Shown here: in pieces, positions 1 through 10,972 of the stretch | Position numbering within the stretch: position 1 is the first letter of the stretch | Layout: each line of letters opens with the position of its first letter | Origin: Maratus speciosus | Taxonomy: Eukaryota > Arthropoda > Arachnida > Araneae > Salticidae | Assembly: GCA_963932465.1 (NCBI GenBank) | Contig: OZ010795.1 | Span: 525,641,451-525,705,450 of the forward strand | Direction of reading: 5' to 3' | Length of the DNA: 64,000 nucleotides | Made by a program: the position numbers and the translations under genes | The notes under the pieces: model-generated | The model's database searches: none | What the model was told of the DNA's origin: nothing | The model's input: the letters and a program-made list of their open reading frames with translations, nothing else

Positions 1-429
1 ACCTGCAACTCTGTGTATGGTTATGACTGTACATGTTTGTTTACGCAGAGATATATGCATTGTAAAAAAGTTTTGTAGCTTATATATTTAAGTCGGACAA
101 AGTAATTGAATTATGGAGGTCAAATACGATTGACTAAGGTTTCACTAAGGATATCACTAAAGTTTCTCGTTTAATTTTGCAATATTGCAATTGCCTTTTT
201 GATATCGCAAAATAAATTACTGAATATAAAATTGACATAAAATGTAAGTGTATAACATGTTTAAACAAGATAGTATATTCTGAATAAAATCCATTGAACT
301 GAAATTTTAACATAATTGTAAAACATAAGGATTTAAAAATCTGCGAATTCTATTTCTAATCATTTTTCTAATTATTTTTGTATATCGCAAGAAAATAGAA
401 TAATGCGCAGCGAAAAGACTACAACCAAC
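1..429. other. AT-rich sequence without identified feature
   Basis: I see no coding region, repeat pair or structural RNA here. Confidence 0.5.
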
Positions 430-612
430 AATAATATAACATTTATAATAGTAATAATATAATATTTATAATAATATATAATATTTATAATATTTATGTA
501 TATAATATTTATGATATTTATGTTTATAATATTTATAATAATATATAATATTTATAATATTTATGTATCTAATATTTATAATATTTATGTTTATAATATT
601 TATAATATATAC
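430..612. repeat. Low-complexity AATATTTAT-type tandem tract
   Basis: Irregular tandem runs of TATAATATTTAT-like units, with longer internal periods (for example units ending in TTTATG). The short frames on both strands here (Ile/Tyr/Asn-rich) are products of this composition and are not genes. Confidence 0.85.
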
Positions 613-1487
613 AATAATAGAACTTTCCAACAATAATAGAACATTATCAAAAATTTTCATTTTTTCACAAAATGAAATGAGAAACCGAATAAGCAACTTA
701 CATTACATGCATTGCAAAAGGTCTTTTCCACACAGACGATTACGTAATGGATTTTTGTTGGTATGTGTGACGATGTAGACGTACTATAGATGCAACACAC
801 TTAATATTTTTAAGAGGTTACATTCCATATTAAACCTCATTAACATATAAAATTTAAATTTTAATACTTTTATATTTAAGGGACATAGAACATGATCACA
901 CGGACAGACGGTTTGGCAGTCATGCGGTCAGACAGTCTAACACACTGAATACATAAACAGTTTTAAACTAAGTTAAAAAAAATTAAATATCTTGATTTCA
1001 GAGAAGTTGCTTCAAATAATTTCAAATAGGTTTCCTAGAGATTTATTTGTAGTTTCATTATTTTGAAGAAAAATAACGCCTTTATACAGCTTTTCCTTTT
1101 GAAAAAGTGAAAAAATAATACTGTAAAGTAAAGAAACCCATAACATTTGGTATATAATTTTACATTTTTCTCATCTTTCCTTAATGAACTGCAATGCAAT
1201 TCATTCCTTTTTGAAATATTGAGGTTACTTATATTGTTTTGCATTTCTGCTTCACCTTCTAAATTACAGTGAAACTAAATTTCCAAGATTTTGATATCTG
1301 AAATTTGGCATGGCAGAAAATATTTTGCAGTCGTCTTGAGTTTTCTACCATATTCTTGGAAATGAATTAAAAGCCAGGCATTCTGAAAGCAATTTAAATG
1401 TATCTAAGAGAAATGCAAAGAATCCTATGTTTGAAGAGACTTGTTTGAATTAATAGTTTAAAATGTTAAGTTTAATACATACATATA
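613..1487. other. Unassigned AT-rich DNA
   Basis: A short stretch with an acagacgg/cagacag flavour near 900-940 resembles the GACAGACAGACGG tracts in dispersed repeats at 29.0, 36.0 and 24.5 kb. Otherwise I see nothing to annotate. Confidence 0.4.
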
Positions 1488-1817
1488 TACAGTAGCGCTC
1501 AAAAGTATTTTGACAACCTTATATTCTCTCTTATTTTATTTAATATAAAAATGTAAAAGAAAATATATTCCTATGACTGCAGTTATTTAAATGTATCAAG
1601 TTTCAACTTGTTTGTTTACAATCGGCGCCACCGAAGAAATATGACTCCTCCTTAGCTCAAAAGCAATTTGACAATTAGTTTGCATTTAATTGTTGAAGGT
1701 GTCAGTGGCGCTATAGCTTCGATTAGTGTTTATATTGACTTATTGTCATTATTTTTAAGGATCAGGAGTGCCAAAAAGTAAAAAATATTGAAGTTATTCT
1801 AGAATAAATGCCCATAA

Positions 1818-2217
1818 GAAAGAAAGACTGCAAGCAGAACTAGCTCGTTCTTTTAACGTGTCTCGACATCTTGTTATTACATGGAATAAAGTTTTTAATA
1901 AACAGAAATACGTCGAAAATAAGCCTCAAAGTGGTCATCCGAAAAAAACAACTTGAAATGTTGGCTATATTATAAAAATAATATCTACAAGTGATTTTCG
2001 TAAGTGCACTGTGATAATAAAAAATTAATTGAAAGAAAATTACGGCATAGACATACACGTTTCATCAGTCAAACGACGCCTAAACCTCTATAGTTTACAT
2101 GGTAGAACACCAGCAAAAATACGTTTGTTATCTACTAAGAATAGGAAGGCTAGAGTTGCATTTGTAAAACGGCATTACCCTTTCAGGGGCAAAGCAATTC
2201 CATTGCTAAAGTGTTGA
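1818..2217 (+). pseudogene. Tc1-type transposase N-terminus, left-arm copy, degenerate
   Basis: Reading the + strand gives a helix-turn-helix region typical of Tc1-family N-termini: QAELARSFNVSRHLVITWNK, then KENYGIDIHVSSVKRRLNLY, then STKNRKARVAFVKRH. Two in-frame stops interrupt it (after PKKTT and after VIIKN). Similarity ends near 2217 with no DDE domain, so the product would be about a third of a normal transposase. The partner copy on the minus strand of the other arm (2345-2796) aligns along its whole length. A nonfunctional relic. Confidence 0.75.
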
Positions 2218-2344
2218 AATTAATGATTGACACCGGGATTTGAAAACAAATTTATTTTTAAATAAGAAAAAGCTATATTTCACACACATAATAAACCAAT
2301 TTTTTTTTAACCAAAATTCTGGTGTCAGTCATTAATTTCAACAC

Positions 2345-2796
2345 TTCAGCAATAGCATTGCTTTGCACCTGAAAGGGTTATGCCGTGTTACAAATGCAAC
2401 TCTAGCCTTCCTATTCTTAGTAGATTAGAAACGTGTTTTTGTTGGTCTTCTGCCATGTAAACCATAGAGGTTTAGGCATCGTTTGACTGATGAAACGTGT
2501 ATGTCTATGCCGTAATTTTCTTTCAATTCATTTTTTATTATTACAGCGGATTTACGACAATCACTTGTTGATATCATTTTTATAATACAGTCAACATTGC
2601 AAGTTGCTTTTTTCGGATGGCCACTTTGAGACTTATTTTCGATGTATTTCTGTTTATTAAAAACTTTATTCCATGTGATAACAAGTTGCCGAGACAAGTT
2701 AAAAGAACGAGCTAATTCTGCTTGCAGTCTACCTTTCTTAAGTGCATTTACAGCGGCTTTTCTAGAATCACTTCGCTATTTTTTACATTTCGGCAT
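2345..2796 (-). pseudogene. Tc1-type transposase N-terminus, right-arm copy
   Basis: The minus-strand frame starts with an ATG at 2796 and encodes a Tc1-like N-terminus with two DNA-binding helix-turn-helix modules: SRQLVITWNKVFNKQKYIEN and later KENYGIDIHVSSVKRCLNLY. One TAG lies about seven codons in and a TAA interrupts after RRPTKTRF; between these a 90-residue stretch stays open (2425-2697). After the second stop the frame continues with STKNRKARVAF and ends before any DDE motif. It is better preserved than the left-arm copy. It lacks the catalytic core, so no transposase activity is expected. Confidence 0.75.
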
Positions 2797-3087
2797 TCCT
2801 GATCCTTAAAATTAATCACAATAAGTCAACATAAACACTAATCGAAGCTATAGCGCCACTGACACCTTCAACAATTAAATGCAAACTAATTGTCAAAAAA
2901 CTTTTGAGCTATGGAGGAGTCATATTTCTTCGGTGGCGCCGAATGTAAACATACAAGTTGAAACTTGATACATTTGAATAACTGCAGTCACAGTGTTTTC
3001 AATTATAAGGACTATATTTTCTTTTACATTTTTATATTAAATAAAATAAGAGAGAATATAAGGTTGTCAAAATACTTTTGAGCGCTA

Positions 3088-3090
<3 letters not shown>

Positions 3091-3128
<38 letters not shown>
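3091..3128. repeat. (TA)n microsatellite between two foldback elements
   Basis: A pure TA run that fills the whole gap between the CAGTAGCGCTC-ended element and the next foldback. It probably grew from the TA target sites of one or both insertions. Confidence 0.9.
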
Positions 3129-3132
<4 letters not shown>

Positions 3133-3263
3133 TTGTCAACTCTCAACGGTGTCCAGTGGCTAATTCATAAACCGTTAGTGATAGACATGTAGTTCCAACT
3201 ACAAAAACATTTTAAATGAAGTAAAGAAATATTTAAAAAGCGATTTGTGTCAATAAAAACAAT

Positions 3264-3268
<5 letters not shown>

Positions 3269-3307
<39 letters not shown>
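3269..3307 (+). repeat. Poly(A) tract, 39 nt
   Basis: Uninterrupted A run inside the left arm of a foldback element. The matching position in the right arm (around 5110-5120) has only a short A/T run, so the tract expanded after the palindrome formed. Confidence 0.95.
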
Positions 3308-3310
<3 letters not shown>

Positions 3311-3392
3311 ACGAAATTTAAATTTTTAAACGGTCTACGGGTTCAATAAGTTATATTTAATAAAATTTTCCGATTACACTGACAAGTAAGAC

Positions 3393-3421
<29 letters not shown>
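3393..3421 (+). repeat. Poly(A) tract, 29 nt
   Basis: Second A run in the same arm. The mirrored position in the right arm (about 5030) reads GTCTCACTTGTC with no run, so this is also a later expansion. Confidence 0.95.
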
Positions 3422-3423
<2 letters not shown>

Positions 3424-5258
3424 AAAAGAAAAGCTCCGTTCATATAACAAAAATTGACTGAGTTATGAAACTTTAAATATACATGTCTTATACCAATTTT
3501 CCAAAGCTGAACACAGATGAGTTTCACCACGCTTTGAAGGTTCATATACCAAGTGCTTAAAGTATTTGAAGAGCTTATTTCATGTGCGTCTGCACTTTGA
3601 AAAAAATCGTCCAAGCATTATGATTGGCTTAACTTTTATTAAGTTTCAGATTGACTAAAATAACTGCATTTTAACAAGTTTTATTTTGTAAGGAATTGAG
3701 ATTGTTTCTTTTCATGATTTCTTTTAATATAAATTATGTCATTTTTATAAGTTTTTATTTAACTTCAACGATCGTATGTATGTTTTTCCAGTTCAAAATT
3801 TGTACTCAAACTTTAACTCACTTTCAAATATTCAGTCGAGATTAAATTTTGCATACTGTCGTAAATCCAACGAAAATCTAAAATTATTACGATATTCGGT
3901 GGTTACCATTTATACTTATTTTAGAAGATAACACAAAAATTTCTGATAGATTGCCGCCAAGAAGTTTAAGAAAAAGTTTTAGATTAGATTACATAAGACT
4001 GCGACGGTTATTTTTTTTTAAATTTTTATGCATTTTTTAACACTGAATCCGAAAATTATCTTAATTTTTAACCCTCGAGTCAGGATTTTTCGTAAATCAT
4101 AAATTATCAAAGTTAAAAAAAAATTACAAAATAAGAAAGTTAAAAAATAACAAAAATTGGTAGGGAAGATTACTTTACTTTTTAAATTTTGATAATTTAT
4201 TTTTATGCACGTTTTAGTACTGAATCTGAAAATGACCTTCATTTTTAACCATCACGTTAGAATATTTTTGCAAATCGTAAATGTCAAAGTTAAAATATAG
4301 CGAAAATCTGATACTATAAAACAGATGTAAAATTCTTTTTAATTAATTTAATTTTATTTAATTTAAAAATTTATTCATTTTTTGTCTTATACAAGGATTC
4401 TTACAGCTAAACAGCTGAGGGTTCCGATGAGGTGGGAGAGGAGGTTCAATTTTATCTTTGAATTTTATAACTTTGAAATTTACAATTTGCGAAAAATCCA
4501 GACATGATGGTTAAAAATGTAGGTCTTTTACGGACTGAGAGGTAAAAAGTACATAAAAATCAATTATCAAAATTAATAAATCACAGCAATGACATCTATT
4601 TTATAGTATCAAATTTCCGCTATTTTTTTCTTTTTAACTTTAAAATTTGCGATTTGCAGAAAATCTTTACGTGATAGTACAAGATGAAGGTCAATTTCGT
4701 ATTCAGCCGAACAGAATACATAAGAATCAATTATCAAAAGCTAAAACTGTTAATTTTCTTCATTTTATTTAACAAAAATTCGGTATTTTTTCTTCTAATA
4801 AGTTTATTACAAATTGTATATTTTCCATTAATATGTCAGAAGATTAAATATTTCAAATTTATATTGCAATGTTAATTTTACTCTCAAACATTTTTTTTTA
4901 AATATATCTGACGAAATTATATTCCTACTAAATTTGTGATTGACCCCTAATTTGCAGCTAAAATATGGTCCAACTTTAAACAGTTAGTACTCGACCAAAT
5001 TTAATCGTAAAATAACGGGACTTTTTCTGTCTCACTTGTCAGTGTAACAAGAAAATTTTATTAAATATAACTTATAGGACAGGGGTATCGCATAAAGATT
5101 TAAATTTCGAATTTTTTTAAGAAATATTTTAATTGACCCGCATTCTTTTAAAATATTTCCTTAACTCACTTAAAACATTTTTGTAATTGGAATTATATGT
5201 CTATGACTAACGGTTTAGGAATTAGCCATCGGACATCATTTAGAGTGGACACCCTGTA

Positions 5259-6652
5259 TATAGTGATAACACTATATGATAGCACAACCATCATACTAAA
5301 TTTTGTTCTAGTAATTTTAGACTAAAATGAAAACTATCTAAAATAAAATTTATTATTAAATGGTACCATGTGATTAATATGTTATTCAAAAAGCCTATTA
5401 AATGCTAAGATCAGCATCAAAAAGGCTCAAACATAGAAAGCCTAATATACACGTGAGTTTAATAATTAATGAGTGGTAAATGACACATTTTTATCTAAGG
5501 ATTAATTGGCAGTTTAACGTACAATTTCAAAGACATCAGGAGATCAGGTGGTAAAACAGTTTCGAAAACTGCACATAATTGTTCATATGTATTTTGTTTG
5601 TTTCTCTTTGTTTCTCCTTTGAGTTCATTTTTTTATTATTATTATGGGGCACATATAAATATAGCTGACAAACTTACGGGTTTTCATTAAAGTTAAATAA
5701 ACATATTTTGAACGGGAATGTTTAGTAAAAAGTGTTTTGTTCTAGTGTCTTCTTATTTTATTTTATTTATTAAATAAACATTATTCTTTAAAATATGTCC
5801 GTATAGCATAAACATGTTTATAAAGCTTTTATGTTCAAAAAACATACGTAAGGCAAATATGTAAATGTACACATTTGCATATTTAATCTACACACTTAGA
5901 GTGCATTGGGCAGCTTGTTGAAATTTTTCTTCATTTTATAACGTTTTAACTTTCATAAAAAAATATCATTCAATTCAATGAAAGTTTCTCAGAATGAATT
6001 TCTAAGAATGTAACAAAAGTTATCCTATATGAAAAAATTCCTATAATGTTAATTTTTATCATAATATTTGAAATTCACATAAGAAACATTTGTACCATAT
6101 TTTGCCTTTCCGCGTTTTATATGCATAGAAATATTTTTGCCTTCTAAATAAACACATACTGTTTTTTGTTTTTTGTTTTTTTTTAATTAAAATAATGATG
6201 ATTTTATAAATATCGAAAATCTAAAAAAGAAAACCCATGGTATGAAATTGCAGAATTTGTTTTAACTATTTGATTTCAAAAATAGAATCTCTGTTTGCAT
6301 TTTATTTACTAAAGAATTGTTTCTCTTAAAACACATTGAACCGATTTTTTTTTTTTTTTTTTTTCAAATTCTGCATAAATTTTCGATTATGCATAATTTA
6401 TTTTTTTAAATATATTTATATAAAAAGCTTCTTTGTTGAATCTTTCATATTTCAATAATTGCAAAATTCGCCGAAAAATATTTTAAATTAATTTTTTTTT
6501 CATAATACCCAAATCTATGTATGTATTAAATAAGTGAACTTTTGCTATATACTAAATATTAGGATTATACATTTAAGAAACACTCACTGTCTGGAAAAAT
6601 GAAAATGGGGATAAAATATATGAAATTCATTACCTTTAGTTTCATTATTTAA
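5259..6652. other. Unassigned AT-rich DNA
   Basis: I see no coding region or clear repeat boundary. A 20-nt T run lies at 6345-6364. Confidence 0.45.
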
Positions 6653-6654
6653 TA

Positions 6655-6979
6655 CAGAGTGTCTAAACAGTTGGGCAATTTCGTAAGTTACGAACTTCCG
6701 AAATATTAAATGAAATTAAAAATGAAATGAACTAGTTGAAAGTCAGACTAGTAGTAATATTGCCGAAGTTCATTCATAGATCTCGTTAGTTGTCATAACT
6801 GACCTTTCGCTTAGCGAGTGGTAATCATTCTTGTTCGGCATTACGATAATGGATACGCACAACAGTGCTGAAAAGTGAAATGCTGTTATTGGTTTCATGA
6901 ACTTCATTCTGCTGTGGAAGTACGACGAAATGTTGTTCGCAATGGTAAACTTGAGCTATTTTTCTACCTTGCAGCAATA
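6655..6979 (+). mobile_element. 5' fragment of a mariner-like element
   Basis: Starts after a TA (6653-6654) with CAGAGTGTCTAAACAGTTGG, which resembles the ends of the adjacent foldback (CAGGGTGCATCTAAACTCTTGG). It contains a transposase N-terminus on the same strand at 6850-6960. It stops where the next element begins, so only the 5' terminus, leader and first coding part remain. Confidence 0.55.
6850..6960 (+). pseudogene. Transposase N-terminus (DUF4817-type helix-turn-helix), remnant
   Basis: An ATG opens MDTHNSAEK, then a single missing base breaks the frame, then KCCYWFHELHSAVEVRRNVV continues. The pattern 'WFHE..SAV.V.RN..R' is characteristic of the N-terminal DNA-binding domain (DUF4817) of a mariner-like transposase group common in arthropods. 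About 35 codons survive. The rest is cut off by the neighbouring foldback insertion or by deletion. Assignment rests on motif recognition only. Confidence 0.5.
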
Positions 6980-6981
6980 TA

Positions 6982-8103
6982 CAGGGTGCATCTAAACTCT
7001 TGGGCAAAACTTTAAGGGGTGATAGTACTACACCTCAAGACAAACAATGTTAAATAGGAAACTGAGGGTCCCATACGTCTTCCGAAGGAGATAGGAGCCA
7101 TTAAAGTTTAGGGTCTGAAATTTCAAATGATTATAAAAATCGGAAAAATTGGTCCATTCGTTTGCAAACTATTATTTACGACAGTATTTTCTTGAAAATA
7201 AACTTTAAAGAAAATTTTCAAAAAATGCCGATAGAGTGCGCTTTAGACTTTGAAGTAACGAACAACTATTTTTTACCGTTAATTTTTATATTTCATTAAA
7301 TGCTTTAAAAAGCTTAAACTTAAATTTTGAGCTTAAAATCCGAATCATTGGGTTGGTTGGTTGTATTTATGACGGCCAATTATCAGCACGAGGGATATAG
7401 CCCCAAAGGGGGGGGGGTGCCCTTCGTGGGGATCTTTCTTAGGGAACCTAACCCGTATTAACGCTTGGAAAACCAAGGTTCGAAGAAAACCACGAAACCT
7501 CCGAACGATTAGGCCGACGGGCGCGATTGGGATCGAACTCAGCACCTCCCGTCTACCAGCTTCGAGAGCAGAACCTCTCGGCCACTGGTGGGGCCCGAAT
7601 CATTGGGAGTGGTTAAGAAGCGCAAACTGAACTGTGTTCAGGAGTTGAAATTTGACCCCCCCCCCCACCCCCACCACCACCACCACTGAACACAGTTCAG
7701 TTTCCGCTAGTTAGCCACTCCCAACGATTCAGATTTTGAGCTCAAAATTTAAGTTTAAGTCTAAAATTTTTAAAACATTAAATGAAATACAAAAAATAAC
7801 TGTAAAAAATAGTTGTTCGTTACTCCAGAGTTTAAAGCGCCCTGTATCACATTTTTTGAACTTTATCTTTGAAATTTCTTTTCAAGAAAATACTGACATA
7901 AAGAATAGTTTTAGCGAAAACCGCAAACCAATCGACCAATTTTTCCGTTTTTTATAAGCATTTGAAATTTTGGACCCTGAACTTTAATGGCGCCTATCTC
8001 CTTCGGAAGATGTTTGGGACCTTTAGTTTCCTATTTAATATTGTTTGTCTTGATGTGTACTATCACCCCTTAAAGTTTTGCCCAATAGTTTAGATACACC
8101 CTG
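6982..8103. mobile_element. Third foldback element, interrupted by a SINE
   Basis: The ends are CAGGGTGCATCTAAACTCTT and the inverse of AGTTTAGATACACCCTG, flanked by TA (6980-6981, 8104-8105). Inverted identity continues through GGGCAAAACTTTAAGGGGTG, the TCTCCTTCGGAAGA block and on into the centre near 7650-7690, where a C-rich tract (7658-7668) sits between GAACTGTGTTCAG and its inverse. Without the SINE at 7353-7594 the arms are nearly symmetrical. No transposase is present; its similarity to the preceding mariner-like terminus suggests a non-autonomous relative. Confidence 0.85.
7353..7594 (-). mobile_element. tRNA-derived SINE, full insertion with TSD
   Basis: On the minus strand the element begins GCCCCACCAGTGGCCGAGAG. 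An A-box-like TGGCCGAGAGG and a B-box-like AGTTCGATCCC follow with tRNA-like spacing, giving an internal RNA polymerase III promoter. The head resembles tRNAs with a GGCCGAGAGG D-arm (Ser/Leu class). The 3' end is a short CAACCAACCAA tail rather than poly(A). A perfect 13-bp TSD, CCGAATCATTGGG, flanks it at 7340-7352 and 7595-7607. The opposite arm of the host foldback (about 7716-7735) holds the uninterrupted site, proving insertion. About 242 bp. A second copy starts at 63977. Confidence 0.88.
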
Positions 8104-8105
8104 TA

Positions 8106-8765
8106 TACTAAAATTATTTCCTGTCAATTACATCCAATAAATCATTCTTTCAATGCCTCTCATTGTGTATTGTATTTGTATTTTAGTATTTCCATACTTA
8201 ATTGATTTTATACTACATTTTTCTTAAAAACCGCTACTAAGAATAAAATGTTTAACAGAGAGTAAGAAATTTTATAAACAATTAAGTTAAAAAAAATTAA
8301 TAATGTAACAAACTTAAATGAAGGGAGTCTGTTTTGTATATAACACTATGGGATATAACACTTTAATCACACTTGTATCAGATGTAACAGTAATTTAGGA
8401 CTGAATTTTTTTGTAAGCAGTTGAAATATGGTGTAGAATTTTGGATATATAGGTACAAAATTTACATTTTACGTTTTCAATTTTTGAGATGTCAAAAAGT
8501 ATATGTTTTCTTATATCGTAATCTATTCTAAAAATTAATATCGTAAGTAGCAAAATTTAAACTATGATGATTCGTTACAAATGCAATCCATCACACAGTA
8601 TTGATTTTTATACAGAAATGTATAATTATATTTCATACTAATTACATTTAATACGAGACATGTTATGCACTCTTTGAAAGAATAATAAACATGCTCTTTG
8701 CAAATTAAAAATATATTAAATGATCTGAGTCAGAACTTTTAGATACGACCTTTCGCTAAATCATA
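8106..8765. other. Unassigned AT-rich DNA
   Basis: No coding region or repeat recognised. Confidence 0.4.
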
Positions 8766-8769
8766 TTAA

Positions 8770-9283
8770 CCCTTAAATGCCTGATTTTTTAAAAAATAAT
8801 TAAAAAAAAATTATTTTTGGCTTTCGTTTTTGAAATAAATCATGGAAAAAATACTTTAGAAAATCATATTTTGTTTTAAGTATCGTTTATGGCTATAAAA
8901 CGTTTTGTTACTAATCTGCAATACTGGTCTTTAATTGAAAAAATAATTTTCCTTGATAAAATTCTATAATATTAAACACTCATGAATTTCAAGAACTATG
9001 ATAAAAAATAAATTTTACTTGCTCACTGCAAAACAAAATAGGGTATTTTGCAAGCTTCCAAGCAAAACAAAAAACACATGTAGCAACAATTGAAAAAAAT
9101 AAATCTATTTTTATTCCTAAACAGCACAAGTGTTGCTATCTACATGTTGAATATTTATTTAAAAATATTTTCAAAATCTATTTTATTGGCAAAATTAGGC
9201 ATTATAACTTCGATATTATTCTAATGCTATTTTGAAGCCTGAAATAGGTATGTTACTGAAAGGCAACTCTCGGCATTTAAGGG
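8770..9283. mobile_element. piggyBac-type MITE, uninterrupted copy
   Basis: Flanked by TTAA on both sides (8766-8769, 9284-9287). The ends are CCCTTAAATGC and the inverse of GGCATTTAAGGG. TTAA target use and CCCTT-type ends are hallmarks of piggyBac elements. It is 514 bp with no transposase frame, so it depends on a transposase elsewhere. The same family occurs in opposite orientation at 62298-63602, where it is split by another element. In this copy the corresponding site (near 8870) is intact. Confidence 0.85.
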
Positions 9284-9287
9284 TTAA

Positions 9288-9785
9288 AGAAATTATGGAA
9301 ATGCTTGATTTTTGTCATTGGTATTTTGTTGATGATAAGTAAATTTCTATGTTTAATACGGCTTTATTCACTCACCTAGAATAAATATGACACTATCAAT
9401 AATTTCAAAAGTTACATTTATATTTATTAGTCAGTTTGATACGATAATAACGTAGAAAGATGAGAAAATAATGAAGACTAGCAAAGCAAGGTGATTTATA
9501 TTCAATATAGCATTTTATACAAAACAATGCAAAATGAGAATAAATTTGAATTAAGGAAAATGCTTTTTTCAGCAGTAGTTCACTTTTCGTAGAAAAAATG
9601 TAGATAAATTATATAATTTGAAAATCATAACCCCTAGCTTAGCGTTTAATAGTTTGTAACGTTTGATCTGTTTTTTATAATTTTAATAAGGATGATGTAT
9701 GTAAATAGAAATCAATGAGGATGAAGGTAGGTGCAGATAACTTTGTTAGCTTTAAGCAAAATTCTTTAGTTGCTTCAATCTCATA
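9288..9785. other. Unassigned AT-rich DNA
   Basis: No coding region or repeat recognised. Confidence 0.4.
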
Positions 9786-10160
9786 AGTTCAATCTGATAA
9801 CTTGACTTCAAATTTAAAAAACAAGATGCAGTTCTATAAACATAGTCGTTAAATGGTTACGGGGAATTAAGAATTGTACATGTTTTTAGGTTAAAGTTTC
9901 GTATGATGAATTTTAATAAAATGATTTATCATTCTCATTCTCTAATTTCAATTATAATGTAGGGGAAACTGGGGGGGGGGGGGTGACCATAGTGGAGGCT
10001 TGACCCACCCTTCAGTTTTCATATTTAAAAGAATTTCAGAGTTTTGCCAATAGGTTGCAACCAAAGCTACTGAAATGACAATTGTATGTAAATTGTATGT
10101 AAATAATATAAATTTATTCTTTATAGCAACATTAAAATAATGTAATGAAAATAATGAGAG
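9786..10160 (+). repeat. Partial segmental duplication, copy 1
   Basis: About 285 bp from near 9791 to near 10080 match 11757-12041 in direct orientation, including GTCGTTAAATGGTTACGGGG, the GTAGGGGAAACTGGGG motif and GGAGGCTTGACCCACCC. After CTGAAATGACA this copy jumps to sequence (AATTTATTCTTTATAGCAAC) that lies about 550 bp further on in copy 2. It therefore lacks an internal segment that contains the hAT MITE and a poly(A) tract. The G run at 9971-9982 is part of it. Confidence 0.8.
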
Positions 10161-10419
10161 TAAAATGAGAATATTTTAAAAGTGTTTTGTTACGTCTTTA
10201 TAAAAGACAAAACCGTCGTAGTAATGCTATACTTAGAAGGCATTTAAATAGAATTTCGAAAGACGAAACATCATAAGTTGACAATATTTAAGATTGGACT
10301 TTGCACTGTGATTACTATATGAATAATGAGCTAAGCTCAAAATTTAAAATTGAAAATACATTACAATCCATTAGACATAAAAATAAAAGTTACATAAATA
10401 CATATATAATATTTAAAAA

Positions 10420-10458
10420 TGCAAACGTTTCGGCTAGGTTTTAGCCCCTCATCAGTCC
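10420..10458 (-). ncRNA. Hammerhead-ribozyme-like motif, left arm
   Basis: On the minus strand: CTGATGA (10455-10449), an extra purine, helix II GGCTA/TAGCC, then GAAAC (10431-10427), with palindromic helix III ACGT followed by T as the cleavage-site nucleotide. All invariant core residues (CUGA, GA, GAA) are present. Helix I is damaged: GGA faces TGC, where the other arm has GCA. Probably weak or inactive as it stands. Confidence 0.6.
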
Positions 10459-10654
10459 AATAAGATTCAAATGACCAGAAAACTATGTATCATGTTTACA
10501 GTTAATAATTACTAACAGTTAAAACTAAAGAAAGTATAAATAAACATATCAAAGCAATGTTGTGTATTCTGGTAAAACTGCACAGGATTCATTAATTGGC
10601 GAAATTTACTTACAACTGAACACACTTACAGAAAAAATCTTCTTTTAACGTTAT

Positions 10655-10808
10655 TCAACTGGTTTTGATATCTGTCATATTTGCGAAATCTGGGACATGG
10701 TCGGTATCCAAAAAATGCTGTACAAGCTTAGACTGCAGGCTTCTAGATTTGTAGGCACATTTATTCTCGGCAAGGCGAATGGCGCATGTGCTTTTGCTTT
10801 TGCATGTG
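10655..10808 (-). pseudogene. Penelope-like GIY-YIG endonuclease C-terminal remnant
   Basis: One minus-strand frame gives CAIRLAENKCAYKSRSLQSK then LVQHFLDTDHVPDFANMTDI, ending at a TGA at 10655. The spacing S..(V/A)QH.....H..DF matches the peptide seen in the PLE remnant at 14.7-14.95 kb (SSIAQHSWSSQHRFDF) and is typical of the C-terminal GIY-YIG nuclease that PLEs carry after their reverse transcriptase. Roughly 50 codons remain and no reverse transcriptase is visible. The position between two inverted hammerhead arms supports the call. Only a profile search could confirm it. Confidence 0.5.
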
Positions 10809-10908
10809 AATTGTTTTGATATGGTTCCTTATACTTTCTTTAATTTTAACTGTTAGTAATTATTAACGGTAAACATGATATATATTTTTCTGGTCATTTT
10901 AATGTTAT

Positions 10909-10946
10909 TGCACTGATGAGGGGCTAAAATGTAGCCCGAAACTTTT
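10909..10946 (+). ncRNA. Hammerhead-ribozyme-like motif, right arm
   Basis: GCA (10910-10912), CTGATGA (10913-10919), one extra G, helix II GGGCTA/TAGCCC, then GAAAC (10938-10942). Core residues are intact. Helix III reads ACTTTT instead of the palindromic ACGTTT of the left arm, so this copy has lost the helix III that its partner keeps, while keeping the helix I strand that its partner lost. Confidence 0.55.
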
Positions 10947-10972
10947 GAATTTTTAAATGTCATCATCATCAA

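Larger units (their letters stand above)
1490..3090. mobile_element. Palindromic Tc1/mariner-type foldback element
   Basis: The ends are exact inverted repeats starting CAGTAGCGCTCAAAAGTATT, flanked by TA on both sides (1488-1489 and 3091-3092), as expected for Tc1/mariner insertion. The inverted similarity continues inward through both arms (about 1490-2243 and 2313-3090), leaving a loop of roughly 70 bp. Each arm carries the 5' part of the same Tc1-like transposase reading outside-in, so the element is two head-to-head 5' halves with no catalytic (DDE) half. Such an element could only move in trans. The arms differ at many positions, so it is not a recent copy or a read artefact. Confidence 0.85.
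3129..5256. mobile_element. Second foldback element (CAGGGTGTC-type ends)
   Basis: The right end, read inward on the minus strand, starts CAGGGTGTCCACTCTAAATG. The left end starts CAGATTGTCAACTCTCAACG. Both then continue into GGCTAATTC and AAACCGTTAGT. TA lies outside both ends (3127-3128, 5257-5258). Further inverted matches occur deep inside: TTATATTTAATAAAATTTTC at 3350-3369 pairs with the segment at 5052-5071, and GATACTATAAAA near 4310 pairs with a block near 4598. It is therefore palindromic over about 2.1 kb, with unequal arms caused partly by poly(A) tracts at 3269-3307 and 3393-3421. The interior also has repeated 'aaaat..gaaaat..cgtaaat' units. No coding capacity is visible. Confidence 0.75.

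Noticed and set aside
7500..7594. A genuine tRNA gene
   Set aside because: The tRNA-like head continues into SINE body and tail with a TSD, and the acceptor stem does not close, so it is a tRNA-derived SINE.
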